From: Methanoregula sp.
Lineage (GTDB): Archaea; Halobacteriota; Methanomicrobia; Methanomicrobiales; Methanospirillaceae
Reading direction: 5' to 3'
Length of the DNA stretch: 64,000 bases
Assembly (NCBI GenBank): GCA_026625165.1
Contig: CP112999.1
Span: 186,001-250,000 of the forward strand
Under the pieces are notes generated by a model. That model had not been told where the DNA came from, did not search any database, and saw only the letters and a program-made list of their open reading frames with translations. The position numbers and the translations under genes are program-made. Numbering within the stretch: the first letter of the stretch is position 1; each line of letters starts with the position of its first letter. This document shows, in pieces, positions 1 through 8,595 of this stretch.

Positions 1-647
1 AAAGTGTCGAAGTAACACAGCCAACGATCCTGAACTGGATTCACAAGTATCTGAAACTACTCTCGAAGTATGCAGAGAAATACAAGGCCGATGTCGGCAA
101 CATCTGGCACTCCGATGAGACAACCGTGTTCATCAAGAAAGACGGTCAGAAGAAGTGTTATGAGTGGATATGGAATATCATGGACGCTAAGACCCGGTAT
201 CTCCTCGCGTGTCAGGTTACGGAAACCCGGTTCAAAGAGGATGCGCGTAAGCCACTCCGGAAGGCAAAGGAAACCGCAAACAAAGCACCGGACGCGATTG
301 TAACCGATGGACTGCACGCGTACCGGGATGCGATTAAAGCAGAGTTCTAAGGTCTTAATGATCGTATTCTAAATCCACACGTCCGGTTAAAAGACTTTGA
401 AACAAAACCGAATAACAACATCCTTGAGCGGTTAAACGGGACGTTCCGCGAGAGAACGAAAGTTATGCGATCCTTTGACAGCTCCGTTAGCGCGCAGGAG
501 TTTGTCGCAGGGATGCAGACGTACTATAATTACATCAGACCTCATCAGGGAATCGGAGGATTAACCCCGGCGCAAATGGCTAACATTCCGATCAATCTGA
601 TGGGGAACAGATGGGAAACAATGATCGGGTTGGCAAGCGAGAAATAA
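1..647 (+). pseudogene. IS6/IS240-type DDE transposase, interrupted and cut by window edge
   Basis: One reading frame runs from base 3 to the stop at 645-647 but contains a TAA at 348-350. The translation before and after that stop reads as one transposase. The DDE residues are visible: Asp in WHSDET (114-116), Asp in VTDGLHAY (306-308) and Glu in NNILERLNG (426-428). The C-terminal part, YYNYIRPHQGIGGLTP, is typical of archaeal IS6/IS240-like transposases. The 5' end lies outside the window. No terminal inverted repeat is visible after base 647, so the right end of the element seems lost, and the next gene ends immediately beside it. Family assignment is from motifs. The copy is very probably inactive unless the stop is read through or is a sequencing error. 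Confidence 0.85.
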
Positions 648-1307
648 CTAAGGAAAATAGTCAATCTTATTTTCAGGTTCGTACTTTTTTAAGTGGTATT
701 CACTGTATTCAGTAATTGAAAAAAGACCGACTATAAATGCCACAATAAAAATAAGGATTGCAACTGGATCAATATCAACTGTGAATCCTTTGTTTAGGAT
801 AGCCATGTACCCAAATCCTAAAAGCGCCACTATCATCTGAGCTGCAATCAGTGAGAAAAGAAATGATAAAAATCGCTCTCTATGCTGCTCAATAATCATC
901 TCTCGCTTCTCAAATGGGAAATATTGAGTTATCGGAGTTTTATCTTTTGTTGGATTACCATAAATCCTGATGATAAGGAGTGTTATCATTGTTGATGAAA
1001 CGGCTAATAATGAGGTTAATATTGTGATTTGGATGTTTAAAGTTAAAAGAACCACAAGATAAGAACCGATCAAAGGAATAGAGATGCAAAAATAACTTGC
1101 CCTAACTTTTTCTTTTTTTGATGCTATATCCTCATTTGAAAGTTTATGATACAGTCCAAGTAGAGAAATGTGCTTAGACAAAAAGGGCAGAACATAGAAT
1201 AAAAGGAGCCCGAAAAAAACAACGATTAAAATTAAGGTTATCCAAGGAGGGATTATGGTTTCCTTAGGAATGGATATATTATCGATTACCTGCGATGGAT
1301 TATCCAT
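648..1307 (-). CDS. multi-pass membrane protein of unknown function
   Basis: A 219-residue protein with four or five predicted membrane segments, around residues 22-42, 73-93, 95-113, 148-170 and 183-203. Between segments 3 and 4 lies a charged loop with Arg/Glu-rich sequence (EKREMIIEQHRERF). The gene is AT-rich compared with the GC-rich core genes further on and ends one base after the transposase remnant. It was therefore possibly acquired or rearranged with that element. The ATG at 1307 is the first good start. It is followed on the same strand by no other gene in the window and preceded by the 115-residue membrane protein. I do not recognise the family. Confidence 0.6.
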   Translation of the reverse strand: MDNPSQVIDNISIPKETIIPPWITLILIVVFFGLLLFYVLPFLSKHISLLGLYHKLSNEDIASKKEKVRASYFCISIPLIGSYLVVLLTLNIQITILTSLLAVSSTMITLLIIRIYGNPTKDKTPITQYFPFEKREMIIEQHRERFLSFLFSLIAAQMIVALLGFGYMAILNKGFTVDIDPVAILIFIVAFIVGLFSITEYSEYHLKKYEPENKIDYFP

Positions 1308-1326
1308 TGAACTCTCTGGATAAGAT

Positions 1327-1674
1327 TTATTCTTTTAGGAGTTGTTGCTGAGATTTAAGCTGTTCAGATTTCCGCCTGTCTAAACGGATCATAATCAATA
1401 CGAACAAGTTCATTAAAAATATTCCAAGTAAGACGTACTGAAGTAGGATGAATACAATACTTGCTCCACCAACAACAAATGGCAGACCGTTTAGTAATAC
1501 TTGAATTAAATTACCCCATGACACGGATAACCACTCCTTTTTTTGGTGATGTTTTCCTGCGCTGCCCGCATTGCAATAAATTTTACTATAATCTAAAAAA
1601 CAAATCATACTCTCGCGCGTCATCATATAAATATTCTGTAATGTTTTAAGATCAATCGGCGCATTATCAACCAC
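1327..1674 (-). CDS. small membrane protein of unknown function
   Basis: A 115-residue frame with two predicted membrane segments (about residues 55-75 and 78-97) and a basic, Gln-rich C-terminal tail (RLDRRKSEQLKSQQQLLKE). The only in-frame start giving full length is GTG at 1674; internal ATGs exist 15-22 codons later, so the N-terminus is uncertain. It lies 19 bases upstream of the 219-residue membrane protein on the same strand. The two may be co-transcribed as a membrane-protein pair. Base composition is AT-rich like its neighbour. Function is not recognisable. Confidence 0.45.
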   Translation of the reverse strand: MVDNAPIDLKTLQNIYMMTRESMICFLDYSKIYCNAGSAGKHHQKKEWLSVSWGNLIQVLLNGLPFVVGGASIVFILLQYVLLGIFLMNLFVLIMIRLDRRKSEQLKSQQQLLKE

Positions 1675-1736
1675 GACTTATCACACGCGTTGAAATTTAT
1701 CGATCAACCTACAACTTATCAGAACCGAGACTCATA

Positions 1737-1747
1737 ATATTTATATA
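1737..1747 (+). promoter_or_regulatory. TATA box of the thermosome gene
   Basis: ATATTTATATA lies 40-50 bases upstream of the thermosome ATG at 1787, a normal distance for an archaeal TATA box with a short leader. GGTGAT at 1778-1783 just before the ATG is a weak ribosome binding site. Confidence 0.7.
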
Positions 1748-1786
1748 GAACCACAAACCAATTTTAGTGCTAAAAGTGGTGATACT

Positions 1787-3445
1787 ATGTCACAACAGCT
1801 TGGAGGCCAACCTATTCTTATCTTAAAAGAGGGCAGTTCACGCACGCGTGGACGCGATGCACAGGGCATGAACATTACTGCTGCTAAGGCAGTAGCGAGT
1901 GCCGTGCGCACGACCCTTGGTCCGAAAGGAATGGACAAAATGCTTGTCGATACCATCGGCGATGTCGTTATCACAAACGACGGCGTCACAATTTTAAAAG
2001 AGATGGACATCGAGCACCCGGCAGCAAAGATGATGGTCGAAGTTGCAAAGACCCAGGACGATGAAGTCGGCGACGGGACCACCACTGCAGTCGTTATAGC
2101 CGGGGAACTCTTAAAGAAGGCAGAAGACCTGCTCGAGCAGGACGTCCACCCGACTATCATCGCTGCCGGTTACCGGCAGGCAGCTGAGAAGGCGCAGGAG
2201 TTCCTCAAGGACATTGCAATCGATGTAAAGGCAACCGACAAAGCGATGCTCAAAAAGATCGCAGAGACCGCGATGACCGGCAAGGGTGCCGAGGCATCCA
2301 AGGACAATCTCTGTGAACTTGTTGTTAAGGCAGTTACTATGGTTGCTGATGAGGATGGAAGCGTCGACATTGAAAACATCAAGGTCGAAAAAAAGACCGG
2401 TGGATCCATCGATGATTCTGAGATTATCGAGGGTGTACTTATTGACAAAGAGCGTGTCCACCCCTCGATGCCAAAGAAGGTCACGAACGCGAAGATCCTG
2501 CTGCTTAATGCTGCAGTCGAGTTCAAGAAGACCGAAGTCGACGCTGAAATCAATATCACCAGCCCCGACCAGCTGCAGGCATTCCTCGATGAAGAGGAAC
2601 GCATGGTCAGAAACATTGTCGACAAGGTTGTCGCAAGCGGTGCAAACGTCCTTTTCTGCCAGAAGGGTATCGATGACATTGCCCAGCACTATCTTGCAAA
2701 AGCAGGTATCTTTGCAACACGCCGTGTGAAAAAGAGCGATATGGAGAAGCTCGCCCGCGCAACCGGCGGAAGCCTCGTTTCATCCATCGATGCAATCAGC
2801 AAGGATGAACTCGGGAAGGCAGGACTCGTCGAGGAGCGCAAAGTCGGTGGCGAAGAGATGACCTTTGTCGTGCAGTGCAAGAACCCCAAGGCCGTATCCA
2901 TCATTGTCAAGGGCGGCACAGAGCACGTTGTTGACGAACTCGAGCGGGCAATCCACGATGCACTCCGCGTTGTTGGTGTTGTCTTTGAAGATCACAAGGT
3001 TGTTGCCGGCGGCGGTGCACCCGAAACTGAGCTGTCTCTCCGTCTCCGCGAGTATGCCGCCAGCGTCGGTGGACGCGCCCAGCTTGCGATTGAAGCATTT
3101 GCAAGTGCGCTCGAAATCATCCCGCGCACGCTCGCAGAGAACGCGGGACTTGACCCGATTGACATGCTTGTCGAGATCAGGGCAGCCCATGAGAAGGGCA
3201 AGAAGACCTTCGGTCTGGATGTATTTGCCGGAAAAGCTGCTGATATGAAAGCAGCCGGTGTCGTCGAACCTCTCCGTGTCAAGACTCAGGCAATCTCATC
3301 TGCTGCAGAAGCTGCAGTCATGATCCTTCGGATTGACGATGTCATTGCATCGTCCAAGTCACCCGCAGGACCCGAGGGTGGTATGCCCCCCGGTGGAATG
3401 GGTGGAATGGGCGGCGGTATGCCCCCCGGCATGGGCGATTATTAA
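1787..3445 (+). CDS. thsA: thermosome subunit (group II chaperonin)
   Basis: This 552-residue protein is full length for a thermosome subunit, the ATP-driven cytosolic chaperonin of archaea that forms double-ring complexes to fold proteins. Hallmarks are [10 protein letters not shown] (about 42-51), [10 protein letters not shown] (64-73), the ATPase motif GDGTT (95-99), and GGG(A)PE-type sequence late in the equatorial domain ([14 protein letters not shown]). The C-terminus is a Gly-Met-rich tail ([10 protein letters not shown]), also typical. It stands alone behind its own TATA box. Methanomicrobiales often carry several paralogous subunits, so the letter A in the symbol is not certain; the family is. 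Confidence 0.97.
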   Translation: MSQQLGGQPILILKEGSSRTRGRDAQGMNITAAKAVASAVRTTLGPKGMDKMLVDTIGDVVITNDGVTILKEMDIEHPAAKMMVEVAKTQDDEVGDGTTTAVVIAGELLKKAEDLLEQDVHPTIIAAGYRQAAEKAQEFLKDIAIDVKATDKAMLKKIAETAMTGKGAEASKDNLCELVVKAVTMVADEDGSVDIENIKVEKKTGGSIDDSEIIEGVLIDKERVHPSMPKKVTNAKILLLNAAVEFKKTEVDAEINITSPDQLQAFLDEEERMVRNIVDKVVASGANVLFCQKGIDDIAQHYLAKAGIFATRRVKKSDMEKLARATGGSLVSSIDAISKDELGKAGLVEERKVGGEEMTFVVQCKNPKAVSIIVKGGTEHVVDELERAIHDALRVVGVVFEDHKVVAGGGAPETELSLRLREYAASVGGRAQLAIEAFASALEIIPRTLAENAGLDPIDMLVEIRAAHEKGKKTFGLDVFAGKAADMKAAGVVEPLRVKTQAISSAAEAAVMILRIDDVIASSKSPAGPEGGMPPGGMGGMGGGMPPGMGDY

Positions 3446-3534
3446 GATAATCCCTCTCAACAATTTTTCCCACGTGCAATTAGTCAAAAAGAAAAATGTT
3501 TTTAGCTGGTTTTTAATCCCGTTGCAAAACCAGT

Positions 3535-4194
3535 TCAGGTTTTAATAAACGGCAACGAGACTTTTTTTGCGATCATGTCCGTGACCCTGCTAAAATTTTC
3601 CTGGGGGCAGTACAGGGCGATGGGGCTGATCAGCTCCTTGCTACGGATGTATATTACCCGCTGGCGGGCATAGATCTTTACGCTGCGAACATCCTGCCAA
3701 GGAATGAAGTTCTCTTCCTGCGAGACCGCGACAAGGCTTGTACCCGCTGCATTGATTGAGCCGGACATCAGGGACAGTACAAGGGTCCCGCGGCTGATTT
3801 TTTTTGCAGGACTACCCGCTTCATACCCGACTCCGGCATTATTTACATAGAACCTGGCGGCAAGCCCTCCGCCCAAGGAACGGGAGACAGCAACCATGAC
3901 GATGAATGCGATAAATAAAAAGATCACAAAGAGCCCGCCGAACAGCATCAGCACACCGAGGCGGTCACCGGCATTGGAAAAGAGGACCACGATGACGGCG
4001 ATGACCAGTACAGGCAGGCCGAGAGCAAAGACAAGGTCACGCCACAGGACTGTGTTTTTTACAAGCGGGATAGTGTACTCCCAATGAATCCCCCCCTCAC
4101 CCCGGCGGATCGCATCATGTTTCAGGGTGCATGCAGTGCAGTGCGGGTGGCCTTCTTTTTCGATCTCCTTCCCGCATTTCGGACATTTCGTCAT
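3535..4194 (-). CDS. zinc-ribbon membrane protein
   Basis: A 219-residue protein that starts with a zinc ribbon (CPKCGKEI, then CTAC at residues 16-22) followed by two membrane segments (about 53-73 and 80-104). A C-terminal soluble domain of about 110 residues follows, containing a PH-like signature (FIPWQDVRSVKIYARQRVIYIRS). Zinc ribbon plus two membrane helices plus PH-like domain is a layout often seen in archaeal membrane proteins of unknown role. It is monocistronic. No enzyme motif is visible, and a specific function cannot be given. Confidence 0.75.
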   Translation of the reverse strand: MTKCPKCGKEIEKEGHPHCTACTLKHDAIRRGEGGIHWEYTIPLVKNTVLWRDLVFALGLPVLVIAVIVVLFSNAGDRLGVLMLFGGLFVIFLFIAFIVMVAVSRSLGGGLAARFYVNNAGVGYEAGSPAKKISRGTLVLSLMSGSINAAGTSLVAVSQEENFIPWQDVRSVKIYARQRVIYIRSKELISPIALYCPQENFSRVTDMIAKKVSLPFIKT

Positions 4195-4412
4195 GGTCTC
4201 ATCATGATGATATGCTATCCGGATTCCAGTGCATGGTCATATGTCAAAACGGCGATCCTTACTATTAGAATATAAGGATTGTTAACCGTAAAAGGTTTCT
4301 TTGAATTAACCATTGTCACCAGAGTTACCGGATGACTACGCTTCGGGGCAGGGGAAAAGAAACCACACCAGAATGCAACAAATTCATAACCCTCCACGTG
4401 CACCTACCTCAC

Positions 4413-4775
4413 ATGAGTGACCAGTTCATCTTCCTGACCTACCGTACTGATTGCTACCACTGCAAACAGATCGCAGACCAGATCATCAAAGCCGTTCCGT
4501 ACAAAGCTCAGGTCGCGTGCGATAACTGCGGTGCAACCCGGGTCTTCGTCCCCCGCATTCAGGACGTAAGCAAGCCAGGCACCTTTACAAAAATTGGGTG
4601 CTATGATACATGGGAACTTAAAAGCGATGCGAAGTGCCGGAACTGCCATGTGACCGGTCCCCATGATATCGTCATCGGCTGCAGGCATTTCACGGTCCGG
4701 TGCCAAAACTGCGGGTTTACCCATTTCTACAAGTTTGATCTTGAGTTTATAGCAAAAGACGAGCTGAAGGTGTGA
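4413..4775 (+). CDS. small protein with multiple Cys-pair zinc knuckles
   Basis: A 120-residue cytosolic protein with four CxxC-like pairs: CYHC (13-16), CDNC (33-36), CRNC and CQNC. Their spacing suggests two zinc ribbons. The reading frame is open upstream to 4332, but the ATG at 4413 starts the conserved-looking part and avoids an unlikely N-terminus. There is no signal peptide. It could bind zinc and perhaps nucleic acid or act as an adaptor; this is inference from cysteine spacing only, and the family is not recognised. Confidence 0.65.
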   Translation: MSDQFIFLTYRTDCYHCKQIADQIIKAVPYKAQVACDNCGATRVFVPRIQDVSKPGTFTKIGCYDTWELKSDAKCRNCHVTGPHDIVIGCRHFTVRCQNCGFTHFYKFDLEFIAKDELKV

Positions 4776-4882
4776 TGATCAGACCGTATGGCCGGGTTGA
4801 ACAAACAGTGTTTTTAAAAAATTCTGGTAAAAATAAAAAAGGTCCGGATAATTTGTTAACGATTTAAAATTTTTCCGATGAG

Positions 4883-5137
4883 TTACATATCTTCCCGCAA
4901 CATCGCAATTGCTTTCTTAGGGCATTCGTTGGCACAGATGCCGCAGCCCTTGCAGAATTTCAGATCCACGTTGAGTTCATCATCGATTGCTGCATCCGGG
5001 CAGTACATCCGGCACAGGCCGCATTCATTGCACTTCTCCTTGTCTACGACAGGCTTAAACACCCGCCACGAACCGGTCTCTCCCACAGCGCCTTCTTTGG
5101 GTGTGCTTATCGCGAGTCGTTTGCGTTCCGTACTCAT
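4883..5137 (-). CDS. porD: pyruvate:ferredoxin oxidoreductase, delta (ferredoxin) subunit
   Basis: An 84-residue ferredoxin-type protein with two 4Fe-4S motifs, CNECGLCRMYC and CKGCGICANEC, each followed by a Pro-containing turn. It passes electrons between the catalytic core and soluble ferredoxin. The N-terminal extension (TGSWRVFKPVVDKEKC) is the usual PorD lead-in. It is the last gene of the por operon; its ATG overlaps the stop of porG by four bases. In other methanogens the order is usually porGDAB, whereas here it is B-A-G-D. Confidence 0.9.
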   Translation of the reverse strand: MSTERKRLAISTPKEGAVGETGSWRVFKPVVDKEKCNECGLCRMYCPDAAIDDELNVDLKFCKGCGICANECPKKAIAMLREDM

Positions 5138-5661
5138 GCAGTCATCTCCTGGTATGCAGCTTCGGCAGCCTTGATATTCCGCTCATCGGAAAACATCTCG
5201 GCAATCGCTTTCTTTGCCGATCCTGCGGTAATGATGGCAAGTTTTGCCATTGCTCCGAGCACCGGGGTGTTGAGGATTGGGCTTCCTGCGACAACAAGGT
5301 TCTCTTTGAGGGCGATACCCGTGAGATCGACATTGTAGGTCATGAACCCCGCAAAGTCGGGCTTGTGGGCGCTGTTGATCACAATCCTGCCGGATTTTTT
5401 AAGCCCGTGAAGCACATCGACCGTGTCCATCACACTGGCATCAAGCACGACAACCATATCCGGCTCCCTGATCTGGCTGTACACCTTGATTGGCTTGTCA
5501 TCGATACGGACAAAGGAGACGACCGGTGCCCCGCGGCGTTCAGCCCCGTAGAACGGAAAGGCAGTTGCATATTTCCCGTCACGGGTTGCAGCGAGGGCGA
5601 TAAGCCGGGCAGCAGTAACGCCGCCCTGCCCGCCCCGCGAGTGGATGCGGATCTCAAACAT
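5134..5661 (-). CDS. porG: pyruvate:ferredoxin oxidoreductase, gamma subunit
   Basis: A 175-residue protein with the gamma-subunit signature IHSRGGQGGVTAARLIA at the N-terminus and FYGAERRGAPV further on. In oxidoreductases of this class the gamma domain helps bind coenzyme A and stabilises the complex. It overlaps porA by eight bases and porD by four, so the subunits are translationally coupled. Length is normal for the family. Confidence 0.92.
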   Translation of the reverse strand: MFEIRIHSRGGQGGVTAARLIALAATRDGKYATAFPFYGAERRGAPVVSFVRIDDKPIKVYSQIREPDMVVVLDASVMDTVDVLHGLKKSGRIVINSAHKPDFAGFMTYNVDLTGIALKENLVVAGSPILNTPVLGAMAKLAIITAGSAKKAIAEMFSDERNIKAAEAAYQEMTA

Positions 5662-6766
5662 TGCCGGTCACCCCGAACCAGAACTCTGTGCCCATCCTGC
5701 GGTTTTTCACGAACCCGGCGATGTCATCGTAGGTGACCTCCTGCCCGCCGAGCCCGGCAATGACACTGAAGACATCGATCCTATTCTTGGCCTGTATGGA
5801 CTTTGCAAGCACTCCGCCAAACCCGAACGAGTAGTCGCGATCGATAACGACAACCTCTCTCCCCCTGAGATCAAGGTCCGGGAAAGGTCGGAACCAGCGC
5901 AGCCGCATTGACCCGGCTTTCACCCCCTCATTCCGCAGGTGGTCCACGGCTACCTCTGCCTCCCTGCCCAGTGTGCCCATCGAAACAACGATTACGTCTG
6001 CGTCTTCGCACAGGTAGTCCTCGGTAAACCCGTATGTCCTGCCAAATCTCCTCGAAAACTCATCTTCTGTGGCCGCGATCACCTTCATGGAATCCCGCAT
6101 CGAGCGCTCAATGTCCCACCGGAATTTAAAGTAGTCTTCCGGACCGGTGAGCGTTCCGTACCCGGCAGGGTTTTTCGTGTCGATCGCGTGGGGGAGATGA
6201 AGCGGCGGGATGAAATCATTAGGTTCCACAGCATCGAGCGGCTGCATGATATGGGAGAGAAGGAAGCCATCGAGATTGATCATCACCGGCAGCAGGATAT
6301 CATTATCCTCCGCGATCCTGAATGCCATCAGTGTCGCATCATATGCTTCCTGTACACTCGCGACATAGACCTGCAGCCAGCCTGTATCGCGTTCCTGCAT
6401 CGCATCGGTATGCTCCGCCCAGATATTCCAGCCCGGCCCGAGCGCACGGTTCACGTTTGCCATGACGATGGGCAGGCGGGCGCCTGCCGCCCAGTTCGTC
6501 ATCTCGTGCATGTACAGGAGCCCGTGTGAACTCGTGGCGGTAAACGTTCGTACGCCCGTTACACTTGCCCCGATGCACGCCGCCATTGCCGAATGCTCGC
6601 TTTCGACCGCGATGTAGCGTGCCGGCAGTTCTCCGGAAGAAACGTACTCTGCGATTTGTTCCACGATCTCTGTCTGGGGCGTGATCGGGTATGCGGCGAT
6701 AACAACCGGTTTTGCCTGTTTTACCGCAAGTGCCACTGCCTTGTTCCCCGTTGCTACTGTCAGCAT
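5654..6766 (-). CDS. porA: pyruvate:ferredoxin oxidoreductase, alpha subunit
   Basis: A 370-residue alpha subunit that, with PorB, converts acetyl-CoA, CO2 and reduced ferredoxin to pyruvate (or the reverse) in the cytosol. Visible features are AAYPITPQTEIVEQIAE near the N-terminus, VESEHSAMAACIGAS, and the pyruvate-type stretch NRALGPGWNIWAEHTDAMQ followed by RDTGWLQVYV. The last distinguishes it from 2-oxoglutarate and branched-chain paralogues. The C-terminus carries the transketolase-like domain II. Substrate choice is inferred from these motifs. It overlaps porB by seven bases. Confidence 0.9.
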   Translation of the reverse strand: MLTVATGNKAVALAVKQAKPVVIAAYPITPQTEIVEQIAEYVSSGELPARYIAVESEHSAMAACIGASVTGVRTFTATSSHGLLYMHEMTNWAAGARLPIVMANVNRALGPGWNIWAEHTDAMQERDTGWLQVYVASVQEAYDATLMAFRIAEDNDILLPVMINLDGFLLSHIMQPLDAVEPNDFIPPLHLPHAIDTKNPAGYGTLTGPEDYFKFRWDIERSMRDSMKVIAATEDEFSRRFGRTYGFTEDYLCEDADVIVVSMGTLGREAEVAVDHLRNEGVKAGSMRLRWFRPFPDLDLRGREVVVIDRDYSFGFGGVLAKSIQAKNRIDVFSVIAGLGGQEVTYDDIAGFVKNRRMGTEFWFGVTGNV

Positions 6767-7659
6767 ACTCCCGCCTCCTCCTGAGCGAGCCGCTGCAGGT
6801 TCTTTGCGACCCGTTGTTTGAGGATGCCAAGCGTTTTTGGATCAATGCCTTTGAACCTGCCCTGCGGGGCGAGGTAATCCTCAAGCGGGACTGGTTTTTT
6901 TATCGCTGCTTTTGATGGTGCGGTTATCGTGAGATTGCCATACTCACGCTCGTACAATACCCATATCCCGGACTTCACCGCGAGCTTTCCTATCTCGACT
7001 GACTTTTCCGTTGAATAGCGCCAGCCGGGGGGGCAGGGAGCAAGCACATGGATGAAAGTCGGCCCGCGGATCGAGAGTGCCTTCTGCACTTTCTTGAAAA
7101 GGTCCTGCGGGTATGCGGCGCATGCGGTTGCCTGGTACGGGGGTTCGTGGGCAGCGATAATCGCATCGATATCTTTCTTGACATCAGTCTTGCCTGCGGG
7201 GGTTGTTGTTGTCTTTGCGCCCAGCGGAGTCCCGCCCGATCTCTGCATGCCGGTGTTGCCGTACGCCTCGTTATCATAGCAGATGTAGAGAAAATCCGTT
7301 CCGCGCTCAAACGCCCCGGAGAGCGCCTGGATCCCGATATCGAGCGTCCCGCCGTCTCCTGCGTAGACGATCACATTGGTCTTTTTGCCCAGGGCGCGGA
7401 ATGCGCTGCTCATTCCTGAAGCCGATGCAGCCGCGGTGGCAAAAGCCACATTATATACCGGCACATTCATCGCAGTATTCGGGTAGATGCCCTGGATTAC
7501 ACTAGTGCAGCACGCAGGTACCACTAGAACGGTGTCGGGTCCGGCGGCTTTCAGCACATACCGGAGCGAGAGAGAAGCAGAACAGCCGGCGCAGGCGGAC
7601 GTGCACTTCAGGATGAATTCTTCTTTGGGTATTTCGGGGATAGTATCAGGCTCCTGCAG
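6760..7659 (-). CDS. porB: pyruvate:ferredoxin oxidoreductase, beta subunit, with no standard start codon
   Basis: This is the thiamine-diphosphate-binding catalytic subunit. It has the GDGG...N motif (YAGDGGTLDIG, later CYDNEAYGNTG) and the N-terminal cluster cysteines KCTSACAGC, which conserved PorB proteins carry after IPKEE. The frame is open from 7659 (just after a TAA at 7660-7662) and gives about 299 residues, the usual length. However, no ATG, GTG or TTG occurs before a GTG at 7557, and that start would remove the cluster cysteines. Candidates are CTG at 7659, or an ATC/ATA start after the GGAG at 7654-7651. First gene of the por operon. Identity is secure; the start is not. Confidence 0.85.
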   Translation of the reverse strand: MQEPDTIPEIPKEEFILKCTSACAGCSASLSLRYVLKAAGPDTVLVVPACCTSVIQGIYPNTAMNVPVYNVAFATAAASASGMSSAFRALGKKTNVIVYAGDGGTLDIGIQALSGAFERGTDFLYICYDNEAYGNTGMQRSGGTPLGAKTTTTPAGKTDVKKDIDAIIAAHEPPYQATACAAYPQDLFKKVQKALSIRGPTFIHVLAPCPPGWRYSTEKSVEIGKLAVKSGIWVLYEREYGNLTITAPSKAAIKKPVPLEDYLAPQGRFKGIDPKTLGILKQRVAKNLQRLAQEEAGVC

Positions 7660-7662
7660 TTA

Positions 7663-8109
7663 TTGGCGATCTCGGAAAACAGGGTCGCATATCGAGTATT
7701 ATTTGCAGGTAATGTGCCAAAAAAGTATCATATTGGATCAGCGTGCAGGATAAAATCCAGCCTGCCACTTACCGGCAGAATAAATTGGAAGGTATTCGAT
7801 GCACCGTGTCCGGTATGAGGAAACCGGGGTCTTAGTGTACCTGAAATCTGATTGGAACAGACACTTTCACAGTGCACGGCAGGGGATTTAAATTCCGGTT
7901 TTTATCAATGATGGTATGTGGAGGGAAACCCCCTGATGCTCCGGATGGAGTTGTCATACCAGTCCCTCCCAACCTCTCAACCCTGGATGTGTCTGCTCCC
8001 CGGTTTCCGGGACGCTGGCACGCCTCTTTTCTTTTATTTCCTGATCGGTGGCTGCAGCGCCCTTCATAACCCTCAAATATCATCCACACCGATTCACTAA
8101 TGTTTAGTT
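7663..8109. other. intergenic region between por and khtTU
   Basis: About 450 bases with no convincing gene; short frames on both strands lack family resemblance. It holds the divergent promoters of porB (minus) and khtT (plus). A weak TATA-like TCAAATATCA at 8073-8082 lies about 30 bases before the khtT ATG, which would make that transcript almost leaderless. No tRNA or known riboswitch fold was recognised. Confidence 0.5.
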
Positions 8110-8595
8110 ATGGCGCTCAGATCGGTGAACCTCCCCGGTGTCGGGACGAAGTATGAATTTGAGACCGAGAAAGGTGACATTGTCGCCATCTTCTTCACCA
8201 AGACCGGCACCATCCAGATGTATACCCTCCAGCAGGGATGCCACACTCCAAGTGCCGCTGAAATGACCCCGATGGAGGCGCGACGCCTTGGGAATATCCT
8301 GACCGGAGCGATCATCGAAGCGGAATCGGAAAGTGTCGAGATTGCATTCTCAGCCCTTGCAGACCTGCGGATCACTATTCACACGTACATTATCCCGAAA
8401 CCTGTCGCAGGAAAAACGATCGAAGACCTCCAGATCCGCACCAAGACCGGGGTCACGGTGATCGCTGTCAGCCGCAGGGACAAGAACATCATCAACCCAA
8501 CCCCGTCATTTGTTTTCGAGACCGGTGATGCAGTCGTCGTGATAGGGGAGACCGACCAGCTCAAGAGGTTCGAGCGGGAAGTCATGGTGGATTAA
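8110..8595 (+). CDS. KhtT-like regulatory subunit of a cation/proton antiporter
   Basis: A 161-residue cytosolic protein. The N-terminal part (1-70) resembles the KhtT N-domain, and the C-terminal part is an RCK_C/TrkA-C domain (GKTIEDLQIRTKTGVTVIAVSR, then FETGDAVVVIGETDQLKRFE). In the KhtTU system such a subunit binds nucleotides and gates potassium efflux. It overlaps the antiporter gene by one base (TAATG), which supports a two-subunit complex. No ribosome binding site precedes its ATG, so the mRNA may be leaderless. Ion and ligand specificity cannot be read from sequence. Confidence 0.85.
   Translation: MALRSVNLPGVGTKYEFETEKGDIVAIFFTKTGTIQMYTLQQGCHTPSAAEMTPMEARRLGNILTGAIIEAESESVEIAFSALADLRITIHTYIIPKPVAGKTIEDLQIRTKTGVTVIAVSRRDKNIINPTPSFVFETGDAVVVIGETDQLKRFEREVMVD

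Noticed and set aside
348..350. TAA in the transposase as an amber-like recoding (pyrrolysine) site
   Set aside because: Pyrrolysine uses TAG, not TAA, and the element also lacks its right end, so decay is simpler.
4883..7659. 2-oxoglutarate (kor) or branched-chain (vor) oxidoreductase
   Set aside because: RDTGW and CYDNEAYGNTG-type motifs and the separate gamma and delta subunits fit pyruvate oxidoreductase better.
7663..8109. Riboswitch or tRNA in the por-khtT gap
   Set aside because: No cloverleaf or known aptamer core could be found by eye.
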